Assembly (NCBI GenBank): GCA_009784525.1
Contig: WRBM01000002.1
Location: 27,689-91,688 of the forward strand
DNA: 64,000 nucleotides
Reading direction: 5' to 3'
Origin: Erysipelotrichales bacterium
GTDB lineage: Bacteria > Bacillota_I > Bacilli_A > Acholeplasmatales > WRBM01
This document shows positions 17,766 through 26,892 of this stretch, one piece after another. Each line of letters opens with the position of its first letter. Positions within the stretch are counted from its first letter, which is position 1. The notes below the pieces were generated by a model. The model saw only the letters and a list, made by a program, of their open reading frames with translations. It made no database searches and was not told where the DNA came from. A program made the translations under genes and the position numbers.

Positions 17766-19322
17766 TTACATCAAAGGCGCAAATAATCGTAAAAAAGCAA
17801 ACCAGGATCTGACAAAAACATTTCTTTTTTTGATATTAGTAATTAATTCAGATTGCTCAAATGTAGTTTCAAAATCAGTCGCTATCGTTTTTAATGCAGT
17901 GTGTTTCCCAGCAATATAAGCCGCAACTTCATACTGTTGATAGAAACTACGAAAATCAAGATTAACTGACCCAACAACAGCGCACTCGTCATCAGAAAAA
18001 ATGACTTTACTATGCAAAAATCCTGGAGTATAGCGATAAACTTTAACGCCGCTACTAATCATACTTTTAGCATTTTCTAAAGTCAGAGAAAATACAAAGT
18101 TCTTATCTGGAGTACAAGGTATTATTATGCGAACATCAACACCACTTTGAGCCTTCTTCTTAAGCATATCAATTAAATCTCTACCAACAATGAAATAAGG
18201 CGTCATGATATAAAGTTTTTCTTTAGCATTACTGACAATATTATAATATACATCCTTGCAGATTTTTAGCTTTTGTTCAGGGCCTCCTGCATATGGAACA
18301 ATAACAGAATTACTATTTTTAACAGCCATTTCTGTTGAATAAATAAACTTGGTATAATCAACTGTCTCTTTTGAAGAATATTCCCACATTCTTAAAAAAA
18401 TTAATGTTAAACTATTGACAGCCTCACCATCAATTCGCATGCCCGCATCTTTCCATAAACCAAACTTTGTTTTGGCGTTGATATATTCATCCGCCAGATT
18501 TGCACCACATACATAACCAAGATTTCCATCGATGATAATTATTTTTCGGTGATTCCGATAGTTAGCAAGCACTGAATTTCTAAAAAAAGCTACTCTTTCA
18601 AAAGGAATGATTTTTATTCCTAATTTACGCAAACGACGAAGGTTAGCTGATTTAAAAATACCAAAGCTACCTAATCCATCACCAACAATCCGAATATCAA
18701 CACCTTTTTCGACCTTTTCTAGCAAGATCTCAAACACTGCATCGGCAAGTCGTCCTTCTTTTAAAATGAAAAAATCAATAAAAATAAACTTTTCAGCAGT
18801 TTTAAGTTTCGTTAAAACATCTTCATAAAAATCTTCACCAGTTTTAAAGTACTCACAGGAACTATTATAATAAGCAATATAATCAGTAGTATTTTGAATG
18901 TAGTTACAATCTTGCTTGACCCTAGCACTTAAGTTTTCAGAAATTTTAGCTTTCTCGAATATCTTAGTTCGATCATCGATTTTCTTCATTCTTAAAGAGC
19001 GCAAAGGTTTTGAGGCTAGTTCTCCGCCCATGAAATATAAGACAACGGAAAGTGGGGCTAAAGTTAATAAAAAGATTATCCAAGTAATCTTACTATCATA
19101 ATTTTTATCACCGACAGCTACTCTTATAGATAAAATTATACCTGTAAAATAAAATACAGCAACAAACCAAACAAAGATTGAAAACAGAAAACGTCCTAAT
19201 ATAACAAGAATAACAATATCTACTAAAAATGTTAACAATAACTTTAATGATGTTTTATATGCTTTTTTTGCTTTTGTGCCTTTTTCTGTGGCTTCTGATT
19301 TTATCTTTTCAATCTGCGTCAT
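17766..19322 (-). CDS. cls: Cardiolipin synthase (phospholipase D family)
   Basis: A 518-residue membrane enzyme that condenses phosphatidylglycerol to cardiolipin. N-terminal hydrophobic segments (about 27-45, 48-68 and 80-100) anchor it. Two PLD/HKD motifs are present: HRKIIIIDGNLGYVCGAN and HSKVIFSDDECAVVGSVNLD. The length and layout match Bacilli ClsA-type enzymes. It stands alone between a terminator and the methyltransferase spacer, so it is probably its own transcription unit. Confidence 0.93.
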   Translation of the reverse strand: MTQIEKIKSEATEKGTKAKKAYKTSLKLLLTFLVDIVILVILGRFLFSIFVWFVAVFYFTGIILSIRVAVGDKNYDSKITWIIFLLTLAPLSVVLYFMGGELASKPLRSLRMKKIDDRTKIFEKAKISENLSARVKQDCNYIQNTTDYIAYYNSSCEYFKTGEDFYEDVLTKLKTAEKFIFIDFFILKEGRLADAVFEILLEKVEKGVDIRIVGDGLGSFGIFKSANLRRLRKLGIKIIPFERVAFFRNSVLANYRNHRKIIIIDGNLGYVCGANLADEYINAKTKFGLWKDAGMRIDGEAVNSLTLIFLRMWEYSSKETVDYTKFIYSTEMAVKNSNSVIVPYAGGPEQKLKICKDVYYNIVSNAKEKLYIMTPYFIVGRDLIDMLKKKAQSGVDVRIIIPCTPDKNFVFSLTLENAKSMISSGVKVYRYTPGFLHSKVIFSDDECAVVGSVNLDFRSFYQQYEVAAYIAGKHTALKTIATDFETTFEQSELITNIKKRNVFVRSWFAFLRLFAPLM

Positions 19323-19382
19323 TTTATTTTAACCTCTTGTTTGATAAATATTATACTATAAATTGACAATCTTTTCTCCTCT

Positions 19383-19416
19383 AAAAAGAAAAGATCTCTC
19401 ACTTTTGAGAGATCTT
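19383..19416 (-). terminator. Terminator of the dinG-like/queG/trmL operon
   Basis: A 10-bp perfect stem AAGATCTCTC / GAGAGATCTT with 6-nt loop, followed on the minus strand by TTTTCTTTTT. It separates the operon from cls. Confidence 0.85.
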
Positions 19417-19419
19417 ACA

Positions 19420-19551
19420 TTATTCTATTTCTTTATCTTTATCTACTGCATATATATCAACACAATAGTCATGTAGCGAATCTAATTCTTCTTCTGTAAG
19501 CACAAACCTTGTTAACGTTTTATCTGATTGCCTAAAAATCAAAATCATCAT
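19420..19551 (-). CDS. Small hypothetical protein (43 aa)
   Basis: A minus-strand frame from ATG 19551 to TAA 19420 reads MMILIFRQSDKTLTRFVLTE and on to VDKDKEIE. It overlaps the end of the upstream 60-residue gene by 20 bp in another frame, and an AAAGGA lies just before the first ATG; the second ATG or a TTG three codons in are alternative starts. It ends directly before the operon terminator. Acidic, no membrane segment, not recognised. The position makes it a plausible small gene, but it could be noncoding. Confidence 0.4.
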   Translation of the reverse strand: MMILIFRQSDKTLTRFVLTEEELDSLHDYCVDIYAVDKDKEIE

Positions 19552-19714
19552 CCTTTATATTTTTTTTGTCGATAAAGATTTGATTTCCGGTTAGAGGATC
19601 AGTATAAAAGGGAATAAAATCTGCCGCAAATTCCTCGTCAAATTCCTGATTCTTATTTATACTTCGATTAGATTTCCATTCTACTTTCTTTTTTTCCGGA
19701 TTATTTTTAATCAT
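19532..19714 (-). CDS. Small hypothetical protein (60 aa)
   Basis: A charged 60-residue protein starting MIKNNPEKKKVEWKSNRSIN and ending KNIKDDDFDF. I choose the ATG at 19714 because GTAGGTG precedes it by 8 nt; an in-frame ATG at 19762 has no good ribosome binding site. The middle motif FIPFYTDPLTGNQIFIDKKN looks structured and beta-rich. It is co-directional with trmL (60 bp upstream). No family recognised. Confidence 0.6.
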   Translation of the reverse strand: MIKNNPEKKKVEWKSNRSINKNQEFDEEFAADFIPFYTDPLTGNQIFIDKKNIKDDDFDF

Positions 19715-19774
19715 TCGACAATCACCTACTGTTAATATATTGCCCAATCCAAAAAATGTCATCCAAAAATTTAA

Positions 19775-20290
19775 TTATTTCAAAATATTTTCACCCTTAT
19801 ACGCTTCTAGGTCAGAAAACAACAATCCTGGGTAATCTAACTGCCTTAAAACTTCATAGACCGCTATCGCTACACAGTTACTCAAATTTAAGGTCCGAAT
19901 CTTCTCACTCATCGGAATTCTAAAACAATATTCAAGATGTGAGCGCAACAACAAGTTAGGTAAACCTTTGGATTCATTGCCAAAAACCAAATAAATATCG
20001 TCTCTGACTTCTTTAAAATCAAAACCTGATAAAGGCTTCTGACCATATCTTGTTAAATAAAAAAAGCGACCTTTCCGTTTCATAAAAAATTCTTCCAAGT
20101 TTTCATAAACATGAAATTTAAGATCATCTAAATAATCCAGACCTGCTCTTCTAAGACTTTTTTCATCAATATCAAAACCCAAAGGTTTTATTAGATGTAA
20201 TAAAACATTAGTCCCAACACAAGTACGCATAATATTACCAGTATTCTGAGGAATCTCTGGCGCAAATAAAACCACGTTAATTCTAGCCAT
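19775..20290 (-). CDS. trmL: tRNA (cytidine/uridine-34-2'-O)-methyltransferase TrmL
   Basis: A SPOUT-superfamily methyltransferase that 2'-O-methylates the wobble base of tRNA-Leu isoacceptors. The SPOUT knot motifs are clear: RINVVLFAPEIPQNTGNIMR at the start, VFGNESKGLP and RTLNLSNCVAIAVYEVLRQ at the end. The 171-residue length is typical. I start at the ATG at 20290, which overlaps the end of queG; the upstream frame to 20314 lies inside queG. Co-location with queG gives a small tRNA-modification cluster. Confidence 0.93.
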   Translation of the reverse strand: MARINVVLFAPEIPQNTGNIMRTCVGTNVLLHLIKPLGFDIDEKSLRRAGLDYLDDLKFHVYENLEEFFMKRKGRFFYLTRYGQKPLSGFDFKEVRDDIYLVFGNESKGLPNLLLRSHLEYCFRIPMSEKIRTLNLSNCVAIAVYEVLRQLDYPGLLFSDLEAYKGENILK

Positions 20291-21170
20291 TTTCAATTTC
20301 CTTTTCATGATCAAGATAAAGACTTCTTAAGCTTTCCTTATTTAAAATTAAATCTTTATATTTTCGTAATTTCAAATAATCTTTTTTGTATAATAAACGT
20401 AATATAATATTCTTGGCAATAACCTCAGGATTCAGATAATGATAAGTATAATCTTTATACATCTCTTTAAATTCATTTTTGCTCAAACTTAAAAGTTCTT
20501 TTAAGTTAAAGCTATCACCACTATCTATAAATATATCACTGAATTTTAGTCTAGCATTATAAGGACAAACAGTTTGACACAAATCACAACCAAGAATAAT
20601 ATCATCACTAAAATTTTCAGAACTTCCGATAATATTTTTTTGGGTAATAAAGCTTTTACATTTTTCTTTCTGATAAGTTGGCGTTAAAGCTTTAGTGGGA
20701 CAAGCACTTTCACACTTCCTGCAAGAACTACAACTAAAATTTTTAAAAGGTTGGTCATAATTATTGAATTCTTCAGATAGTGCACTAATACCAAGAAAGA
20801 AAAAACTACCGTACTCGGGATTAATCAATAATTGATTATGACCAATAAAACCAAAGCCAGCTAGATATCCGGCTAGTTTTTCATTAAAAGGCGAATTATC
20901 TACATAAAATACGCCTTTATTTTCCATTTCTACACTTTTAAATAGTTCAGTCATAACTTGATGGTAATCTTTGCCTTGAGCAAAAAGTGCCGGTTGAAAA
21001 CCAGTTGTATGTTTCTGATTTCGATAATAGTTCTTACCAACAACAATCAAACTTTTATATTTTGCATCTGCAAATCCAAGTTTCTCCTGATAAGTTTGAT
21101 AAGATATAATGCCGACTAAATCAAATTTCTTTAAGAATTTCGCCTTGACAATACTATAATCAAGCTTCAT
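20283..21170 (-). CDS. queG: Epoxyqueuosine reductase QueG
   Basis: QueG reduces epoxyqueuosine to queuosine in the wobble position of tRNAs with GUN anticodons, using cobalamin and two [4Fe-4S] clusters. The cluster ligands are visible as CSSCRKCESACP and CDLCQTVCPYN; the N-terminal part holds the cobalamin-binding fold and the C-terminus is short, without the long HEAT extension of some homologues. Start at ATG 21170, overlapping the preceding stop; an upstream TTG at 21182 is possible. No preQ1 riboswitch or other que gene is in the window. Confidence 0.9.
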   Translation of the reverse strand: MKLDYSIVKAKFLKKFDLVGIISYQTYQEKLGFADAKYKSLIVVGKNYYRNQKHTTGFQPALFAQGKDYHQVMTELFKSVEMENKGVFYVDNSPFNEKLAGYLAGFGFIGHNQLLINPEYGSFFFLGISALSEEFNNYDQPFKNFSCSSCRKCESACPTKALTPTYQKEKCKSFITQKNIIGSSENFSDDIILGCDLCQTVCPYNARLKFSDIFIDSGDSFNLKELLSLSKNEFKEMYKDYTYHYLNPEVIAKNIILRLLYKKDYLKLRKYKDLILNKESLRSLYLDHEKEIENG

Positions 21171-21657
21171 AAACCGCAACAATCTTACCGATATAACGTT
21201 TATGATAATCCTTATCCGGATAATTTTTTAAAACTTTCCGTTCAATAAACAGTTCTTCCTTAAAATAATCTGCATAAATCTTTTGCGCAACAACCACTAA
21301 CTTAGCTTGTTTGAATGTAATAGCATCTTCAATTTCTATTGGTAATAAGGCCGTCTCTTTTATTTTATCGCCATCACGACCACTTTTTCTACCTAACAGA
21401 CTAAGGGCATCTTTAAAATCGCCATCAAAAAAACTCAAGGAGAAATACTCATCTTCTTCGTTAAATTCAAAAGTAAAGCGTTGTGGTCTGACATAAACCT
21501 CAACAATCGGCTCATTCCATAAATGACCAATCGTGCCCCAACTAACAGTCATAGTATTAAATTTTTTATCTTTTTTACGTGCCGTCAAAAGTCCATAATC
21601 ATCTCTAAATAATTTAATAGGATTTAAGATAACTTCATTTAATGTTTTTTTAATCAT
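21160..21657 (-). CDS. Flavin reductase-like, FMN-binding split-barrel protein
   Basis: A 165-residue protein of the flavin reductase-like family. The pattern KKFNTMTVSWGTIGHLWNEP, then VYVRPQRFTFEFNEEDEYFS is typical of FMN-binding split-barrel proteins of anaerobic Firmicutes. It lies 5 bp after the aldehyde-dehydrogenase-like gene and overlaps queG. It may pass electrons from NAD(P)H to a flavin-dependent partner; QueG needs low-potential electrons, so a link is conceivable but unproven. Confidence 0.8.
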   Translation of the reverse strand: MIKKTLNEVILNPIKLFRDDYGLLTARKKDKKFNTMTVSWGTIGHLWNEPIVEVYVRPQRFTFEFNEEDEYFSLSFFDGDFKDALSLLGRKSGRDGDKIKETALLPIEIEDAITFKQAKLVVVAQKIYADYFKEELFIERKVLKNYPDKDYHKRYIGKIVAVYEA

Positions 21658-21662
21658 ATTAT

Positions 21663-23012
21663 TTACCCCAAATTTCTTCTATAGTCTTTCATTTTTCCTT
21701 TATAAGGCGGAAACCGCAAATTATCATGTTTATACAATTTTTTATTAAAAATATGTTTAGCTGTTGAAAAGTTCACAAAACTATTAAAACCTCTTAAATG
21801 TTTATTATTAATACCTGCCAAAGGCAATTTATCATCAATAAAAGGCAAAACAGTTTCATTAATAGCGATATTATCAGTTTTTAATTGATCGGTTACTAAA
21901 GCAATATTCTTTTTATTTAAAGAAAAATAATAAGTAACTAATGGCTTTTCTTTGGCATTAACAAACTGAATCGCATCTTCAATTGTTTCATATTCAAAGA
22001 TTGGCAAAATTGGCCCTAAAACATCTTCCTTTAAAATTAGATTCTGATTGACATTTTCCATAATTGTTGGTTCAATCTTAGCATAATAACTATGATATTT
22101 TCCGCCATGTAAGATTTTTCCTTCGTAAAGAATTTTTACTAAACGATTGAATTGTTTTTCATTGGCGATTTTTGGATAATGCTCATCATTTAAAGGATCA
22201 GGATAAAATTGGTTAATATACTTCTTTAGGCTCTTAATAATCTCAAAACGATTATATTTATTGACTAAAAGATAATCAATTGTAAAATTGCTTTGACCAG
22301 CATTAAGTGTCTTAGCCCAGATAATTTTCTGGCAAGCTTTTTCAATATCGCATAGTTTATCAATAATGCAAGGCGTTTTTACTGAAAATTCAGTAAGTTT
22401 TGGCGTAGTAAGGTTCACAGGACTTTTTAATAAAGGCAAAGCTATCTCCTGGCTACCAGCATAATAAATATGGTCAAAGGTAAACGCCGCAAGCTCTGAA
22501 AGATTTGTATCTTCTGAGGCAATATAAATAAAATTATCAATAAAGGTTTCATTAAGAATTGCCCGGATAACTTTATTAGTATTAGTCGCATTACTGTTAA
22601 GTTTTAGAAAAATAACATTACCTGCCGCAAGACTGCTTATCAATGGCGAAAAAGTATTTAAACAAAAATGAGTAGTATAGTTGACGATTAAGCTAATACC
22701 ACAAGATTCATAAATGCTATAACTTTTGGCCGGATAATTAAAACGTCTCCCTTTATTCTTTGTGGGTTTCATCCAACCTTTAACTTTTCGAATAAAATAT
22801 TTTAGTTCCCGATAAATATAACTTAATTCCGTCAGATATGCTTCCTCAGCGGAAAGACTTAAATCAGCACTCAAAGCATTTAAAAGTTCTAATTCATTTT
22901 TTTGAATCGAATTTAATAACCTTGTTAAGTTTTTAGTTCTGAAGTTTCGGGGTTTAGTTTGATTACTGTGATAAAAATCTTTCAGATTATCGATTGCAAG
23001 ATTTAGCTTCAT
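21663..23012 (-). CDS. Aldehyde dehydrogenase family protein, catalytic residues lost
   Basis: A 449-residue protein with the aldehyde dehydrogenase class 3 fold: SPLISSLAAGNVIFLKLN, HIYYAGSQEI, LTEFSVKTPCIIDKL and NAGQSNFTIDYLLVNK line up with the family blocks. However, the catalytic cysteine of the NAGQ(T/R)C motif is Asn-242 (NAGQSN), the oxyanion Asn of WNYP is replaced (position about 113 is Thr), and the ELGGK glycine pair is FSV; the Glu at 208 remains. The C-terminal block (PLAGINNKHLRGFNSFVNFS) is kept. It is either a pseudoenzyme or an enzyme of altered chemistry. The reading frame is intact and sits in an operon. Confidence 0.82.
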   Translation of the reverse strand: MKLNLAIDNLKDFYHSNQTKPRNFRTKNLTRLLNSIQKNELELLNALSADLSLSAEEAYLTELSYIYRELKYFIRKVKGWMKPTKNKGRRFNYPAKSYSIYESCGISLIVNYTTHFCLNTFSPLISSLAAGNVIFLKLNSNATNTNKVIRAILNETFIDNFIYIASEDTNLSELAAFTFDHIYYAGSQEIALPLLKSPVNLTTPKLTEFSVKTPCIIDKLCDIEKACQKIIWAKTLNAGQSNFTIDYLLVNKYNRFEIIKSLKKYINQFYPDPLNDEHYPKIANEKQFNRLVKILYEGKILHGGKYHSYYAKIEPTIMENVNQNLILKEDVLGPILPIFEYETIEDAIQFVNAKEKPLVTYYFSLNKKNIALVTDQLKTDNIAINETVLPFIDDKLPLAGINNKHLRGFNSFVNFSTAKHIFNKKLYKHDNLRFPPYKGKMKDYRRNLG

Positions 23013-23061
23013 TACCCGACTTCACCTCTTTCATTTATATATCTATTATACTACTTTTTTC

Positions 23062-25386
23062 CTAAAACTTGGCAAAAAACTCTTCTAATACAAGCTTTAA
23101 CTCTGAATTACGATTAATTATTTTTAGTTTCCGCCAATTCTTTGGATAACAGTCATAGTATTTCTTTTCCGCAAAACGGTCATCAATTAATAAAGCAAAA
23201 CCATAATCTGTTTCACTTCGGATAACTCTACCAGCAGCCTGAACTACTTTATTGATACCTGGATAAAGATAAGCGTAATCAAAACCATCTTTTTTACTTT
23301 CATCAAAATAAGTTTTAATCAAGTCATTGCGATAACTAATCTGAGGCATACCAACACCTACAATAATAACGCCGCTTAAAGTATCTCCACTATAATCTAC
23401 GCCTTCTGAGAAAAGTCCTCCCATCACAAAAAAACCAATTTTTGGTTTTTCTAAATTCTTAAATCTTTCTAATGTTTCATTAAACTCAAAGCTTGTCATT
23501 TTATTGGTCTGTATAATCAAATCATAATTATCTGAATTAAATAAAGCTGCCGCTTGATTTAAATACTCATATGATGGGAAAAAAGCGATATAATTGCCTG
23601 GTTTAACTGAGATTGCGGTCTTAATAATTTCGATTAGCTCAGCCATATTCTTTTTGCGATCACGATATCTGGTAGATAAATTACGATAATTAATAATCTC
23701 AAAATTTTCTGGCGGAAACGGACTTTCAATAACAATGCTTTCGCCAACTTTTTCACTGATAACATTTTGATAGTAATCTAAAGGTGCCAAAGTAGCGCTA
23801 AAAAAGATTGCGCTCTGGCAAAAATTTTCTACTGTTTGGCGAATAAATCCTGAAGAATCAAGACAAACTATCGAAAATAATAAATCACCAGTTTCTGTTT
23901 TTTCCACTAAATAAATAAAACGTTCACTATAAAATTCACTTATCCTATAGAAATTATAGAACAAAAAATAAGATTCTAAAATCTGCTTTGTTGAGTCATC
24001 TGGTTTATTTTTAAAAAGAATTCTTTCGGCGTTTTCCAAGACTTGTTTAATTTGAATCATCAATCCAAAATCAAGATCTTCAAAACTAATAACTTTATCT
24101 AAACTTTGAAATTCATTAGTCAGATAATCAGTTAGTTTCTTAAGATTTTTTCTTAATTCCCTTTCTTTTCTTTTAACCTTAATTCGAAAGTTTTTCACAT
24201 CAGTTAACAAAAAACTAGCGCTATACATATCTTTACTGCGCGAAACTAAATTATGTGCCTCATCAACTAATAAAACTGGTCGATAATTACTTTCTTCGAA
24301 ATAACGAGCCAGATGGGTACGCGGACAAAAAGCATAGTTATAATCACCAATAATTACATCAACATGATTACTAATATCCAAGGTATATTCAAATGGGCAA
24401 ACCTGATGTTTTTGAGCATAATCAATAATTACCTCTGGTTCAAAAATGGTAACTTCACTATATATATCAATCAATGCATAATAAATACGATCAAAATATC
24501 CTAGTGAAAAAGGACATTTCTCGCAGTCCTTCTCCTCTTGAAAGCAAATTTTATCTTTACTAGTAATAAATATTGATTTAAGATTAAGTCCATTTTCATA
24601 AAAGCGTCTTAATGTTTTAAGTGCCGTTTCTTTTAAAGAAGATTTAGCAGTCAGATAAAATATTTTATCATTTTCTGTTTTAATAGTTTTAATTGCCGGA
24701 AAAAGTGTACCTGATGTTTTACCAATACCAGTAGGGGCATTTGCATAAAGCATCTCGCCTTGTAAAATTGCATCATAAACATAGGTCATTAGTTCTCTCT
24801 GACCTTGACGATATTCTAAATAAGGAAACGCAAAATCTTTAACAGAAGTTAACTTTTCTAGCTGATAGCGAGCAAATATCCGATAAAATTCTAAAAATTT
24901 TTCAATCGATGTTTCGAAAAATTTTTTTAAATCTTCAAAAGTTTCTTCATAATAAAAATGTCTGATTTTTCTGGTTTCGACTTCAATATAAGTAATTCTT
25001 AACATAATATTAGGAATATTCTCTTTTAGCAAATACATATAGCCATATAACTTAGCTTGCGCTAAATGTCCGATTTTTATAATATCATCTAACTCATCAA
25101 CATTTTGTCTAGTCGATTTGATTTCATCAATAATCAAATTATTATTTTCATTTATTAAACCATCAATGCGACCACTAATCTCAAAATCAAAACTTTCAAT
25201 TTGATAGTTAGTAGAAATATAATATTCCTTTAAACTATCCGCTCCATATTTACCTTGAAAGAACTGATGGATAATCAGTCCTTCTTGTTTCAGAATCGGA
25301 GAATAAGTATTATCAACTAAATTTCCGCTTCGATATATTAAATTTACTAAGTCACCGACTCCGATTTTAATTTTATTCATTTGCAT
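23062..25386 (-). CDS. DinG/Rad3-like Fe-S helicase with N-terminal PD-(D/E)XK-like domain
   Basis: A 774-residue superfamily 2 DNA helicase. Walker A APTGIGKTSGTLFPA (about 225), four candidate Fe-S cysteines between motifs Ia and II (C in DKICFQ, DCEKCPF and HQVCPFEY), DEAH box VDEAHNL and motif VI QAAGRVIRSETDYG. The first 120 residues look like a Cas4/RecB-type nuclease fold: GRIDGLI followed by LIIDEIKSTRQN, i.e. D-x(n)-ExK. Such fusions act in DNA repair or replication of damaged templates. Start at ATG 25386, 13 nt after GGAAGCGG; a second ATG follows 6 nt later. It heads the operon that ends at 19.4 kb. Confidence 0.85.
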   Translation of the reverse strand: MQMNKIKIGVGDLVNLIYRSGNLVDNTYSPILKQEGLIIHQFFQGKYGADSLKEYYISTNYQIESFDFEISGRIDGLINENNNLIIDEIKSTRQNVDELDDIIKIGHLAQAKLYGYMYLLKENIPNIMLRITYIEVETRKIRHFYYEETFEDLKKFFETSIEKFLEFYRIFARYQLEKLTSVKDFAFPYLEYRQGQRELMTYVYDAILQGEMLYANAPTGIGKTSGTLFPAIKTIKTENDKIFYLTAKSSLKETALKTLRRFYENGLNLKSIFITSKDKICFQEEKDCEKCPFSLGYFDRIYYALIDIYSEVTIFEPEVIIDYAQKHQVCPFEYTLDISNHVDVIIGDYNYAFCPRTHLARYFEESNYRPVLLVDEAHNLVSRSKDMYSASFLLTDVKNFRIKVKRKERELRKNLKKLTDYLTNEFQSLDKVISFEDLDFGLMIQIKQVLENAERILFKNKPDDSTKQILESYFLFYNFYRISEFYSERFIYLVEKTETGDLLFSIVCLDSSGFIRQTVENFCQSAIFFSATLAPLDYYQNVISEKVGESIVIESPFPPENFEIINYRNLSTRYRDRKKNMAELIEIIKTAISVKPGNYIAFFPSYEYLNQAAALFNSDNYDLIIQTNKMTSFEFNETLERFKNLEKPKIGFFVMGGLFSEGVDYSGDTLSGVIIVGVGMPQISYRNDLIKTYFDESKKDGFDYAYLYPGINKVVQAAGRVIRSETDYGFALLIDDRFAEKKYYDCYPKNWRKLKIINRNSELKLVLEEFFAKF

Positions 25387-25445
25387 ATAGACCGCTTCCT
25401 GTAATAATAACCAACTACTATTATACTACAGAAACAAACAAAATT

Positions 25446-26732
25446 TTATCTTCTCTTATATTGGTTGTAATTTTTTGGCTGACTATCTGGTTTTCTTACT
25501 CTATAAATTCCTACATCTAAAAATGGTGGTAATCCTTCGGTCTTATCTTCAATCAAAATAAATTTAGCATACAGCTCTTTATCACCAGTAGTTTCAATAA
25601 TGGTTATAATATTTCCATGAAATTGTGGATTATCGAACCAACCCATGAATAAATGATCTTTCTTAACTGCTTTGTTTAATTTCAAAGGTAATTCAGAATC
25701 CGTAAAACTTGTTGGATTATTCGGATTTGTTCCGCCGTCTAAATGATAAGTAATTTTTGATGCAGTCTCAAAGCGGGCGTAAAGATTTTTATCGCCGCCT
25801 TTAGTGATTGCAGAAATAATCACACCCTTAAACTCTGGATTGTCATACCAACCAATAAATTTATAGTTTTCTTTAACTGGGCTTCCTAAAGTCAGCGGTA
25901 ATTGATTATTGCTAAAACTCTCAGGATTAGTATTTTGTGTTGCGCCATTTAAATGATAGCTAACTTTATGCTCTTTTTCAAAACGAGCATAAAAGTCTTT
26001 ATTGCCTTTTGTATCAGTAGAAATTTCTGTGATTGGCTTTCCTAGAAAGGTAGAATTGTTATACCAACCAACAAACTTATATCCTTCTTTAGTTGCTGCG
26101 GATAATTTAAGTGGAAGTTGTGATTTAGTATAACTTTCTTTATTTTCCGGATTATTAATGCCATCTTTAAAATGATAGTTAATCCTATACTCTTCTTCAG
26201 GTTCTAACCAACGGGCATAAAGAACTTTATTACCAGTTTCAGTAATATCGGTAACTTTAGCTGTGTTAAAATCTAAAGAATGATACCAGCCGCCAAAAAC
26301 ATAGCCTTCACAAAAAGGATCTTTTAAATTAAGAGGCAGTTGCGCAAAAGAAAATACTTGCGGATTTTGCGGATGATTGATTCCATCTCCTAAATGATAG
26401 GTCAGATAATACTCATTACTTAAAGGATCACTGACCGTTACCTGACAAGTTTTAAAATTAGTCTTATCTTCTGCGGCTTTAACTCTTAGAGTCGTTGTGC
26501 CAAAACCAATTCCTTTTACTTTTCCATCAATATAAGTTGCGACGTTACTATTATCGGTATAATAGGCAATCGGAATAACCTGATCAGTAAAAACCACAGG
26601 TAAAACTTTTTCTTCACCAATCGCTAGAGAAATTGTTGTTTCTGCAAGATTGAATTCAATCTTTTCAGTTTTTTTGCAAGCTGATAAGTTAAATAAAGCC
26701 AAAAAAGCTAGAACAATTAATGTTTTTTTCAT
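25446..26732 (-). CDS. Lipoprotein with Ig-like domain and four InlB B-type repeats
   Basis: A 428-residue exported lipoprotein. The signal peptide MKKTLIVLAFLALFNLSAC has a lipobox LSAC with Cys-19. A Big_2-like Ig domain (about 28-105, with VLPVVFTDQVIP) is followed by four Listeria-Bacteroides (InlB B) repeats of about 70-75 residues, each with a YHL/F..G start, QLPL(K/N)L, a GWY or GWF motif and a closing (L/F)YAR(W/F). The C-terminus ends in basic KNYNQYKRR. A cell-surface role in adhesion or binding is likely; the ligand is unknown. Confidence 0.87.
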   Translation of the reverse strand: MKKTLIVLAFLALFNLSACKKTEKIEFNLAETTISLAIGEEKVLPVVFTDQVIPIAYYTDNSNVATYIDGKVKGIGFGTTTLRVKAAEDKTNFKTCQVTVSDPLSNEYYLTYHLGDGINHPQNPQVFSFAQLPLNLKDPFCEGYVFGGWYHSLDFNTAKVTDITETGNKVLYARWLEPEEEYRINYHFKDGINNPENKESYTKSQLPLKLSAATKEGYKFVGWYNNSTFLGKPITEISTDTKGNKDFYARFEKEHKVSYHLNGATQNTNPESFSNNQLPLTLGSPVKENYKFIGWYDNPEFKGVIISAITKGGDKNLYARFETASKITYHLDGGTNPNNPTSFTDSELPLKLNKAVKKDHLFMGWFDNPQFHGNIITIIETTGDKELYAKFILIEDKTEGLPPFLDVGIYRVRKPDSQPKNYNQYKRR

Positions 26733-26892
26733 ATTTATTACTCCTTTTATTGCTTATATTTTGCCTCAAAATACATTTGCCATCATTTTTTTCACGGAAT
26801 TTTCTTCAGATTGGAGCAAAATATGATATTACCTAACCGTTAAATTTAAAATAGCATAATTTCTATATTTGTTATGCTTAATCTTTTAAACT

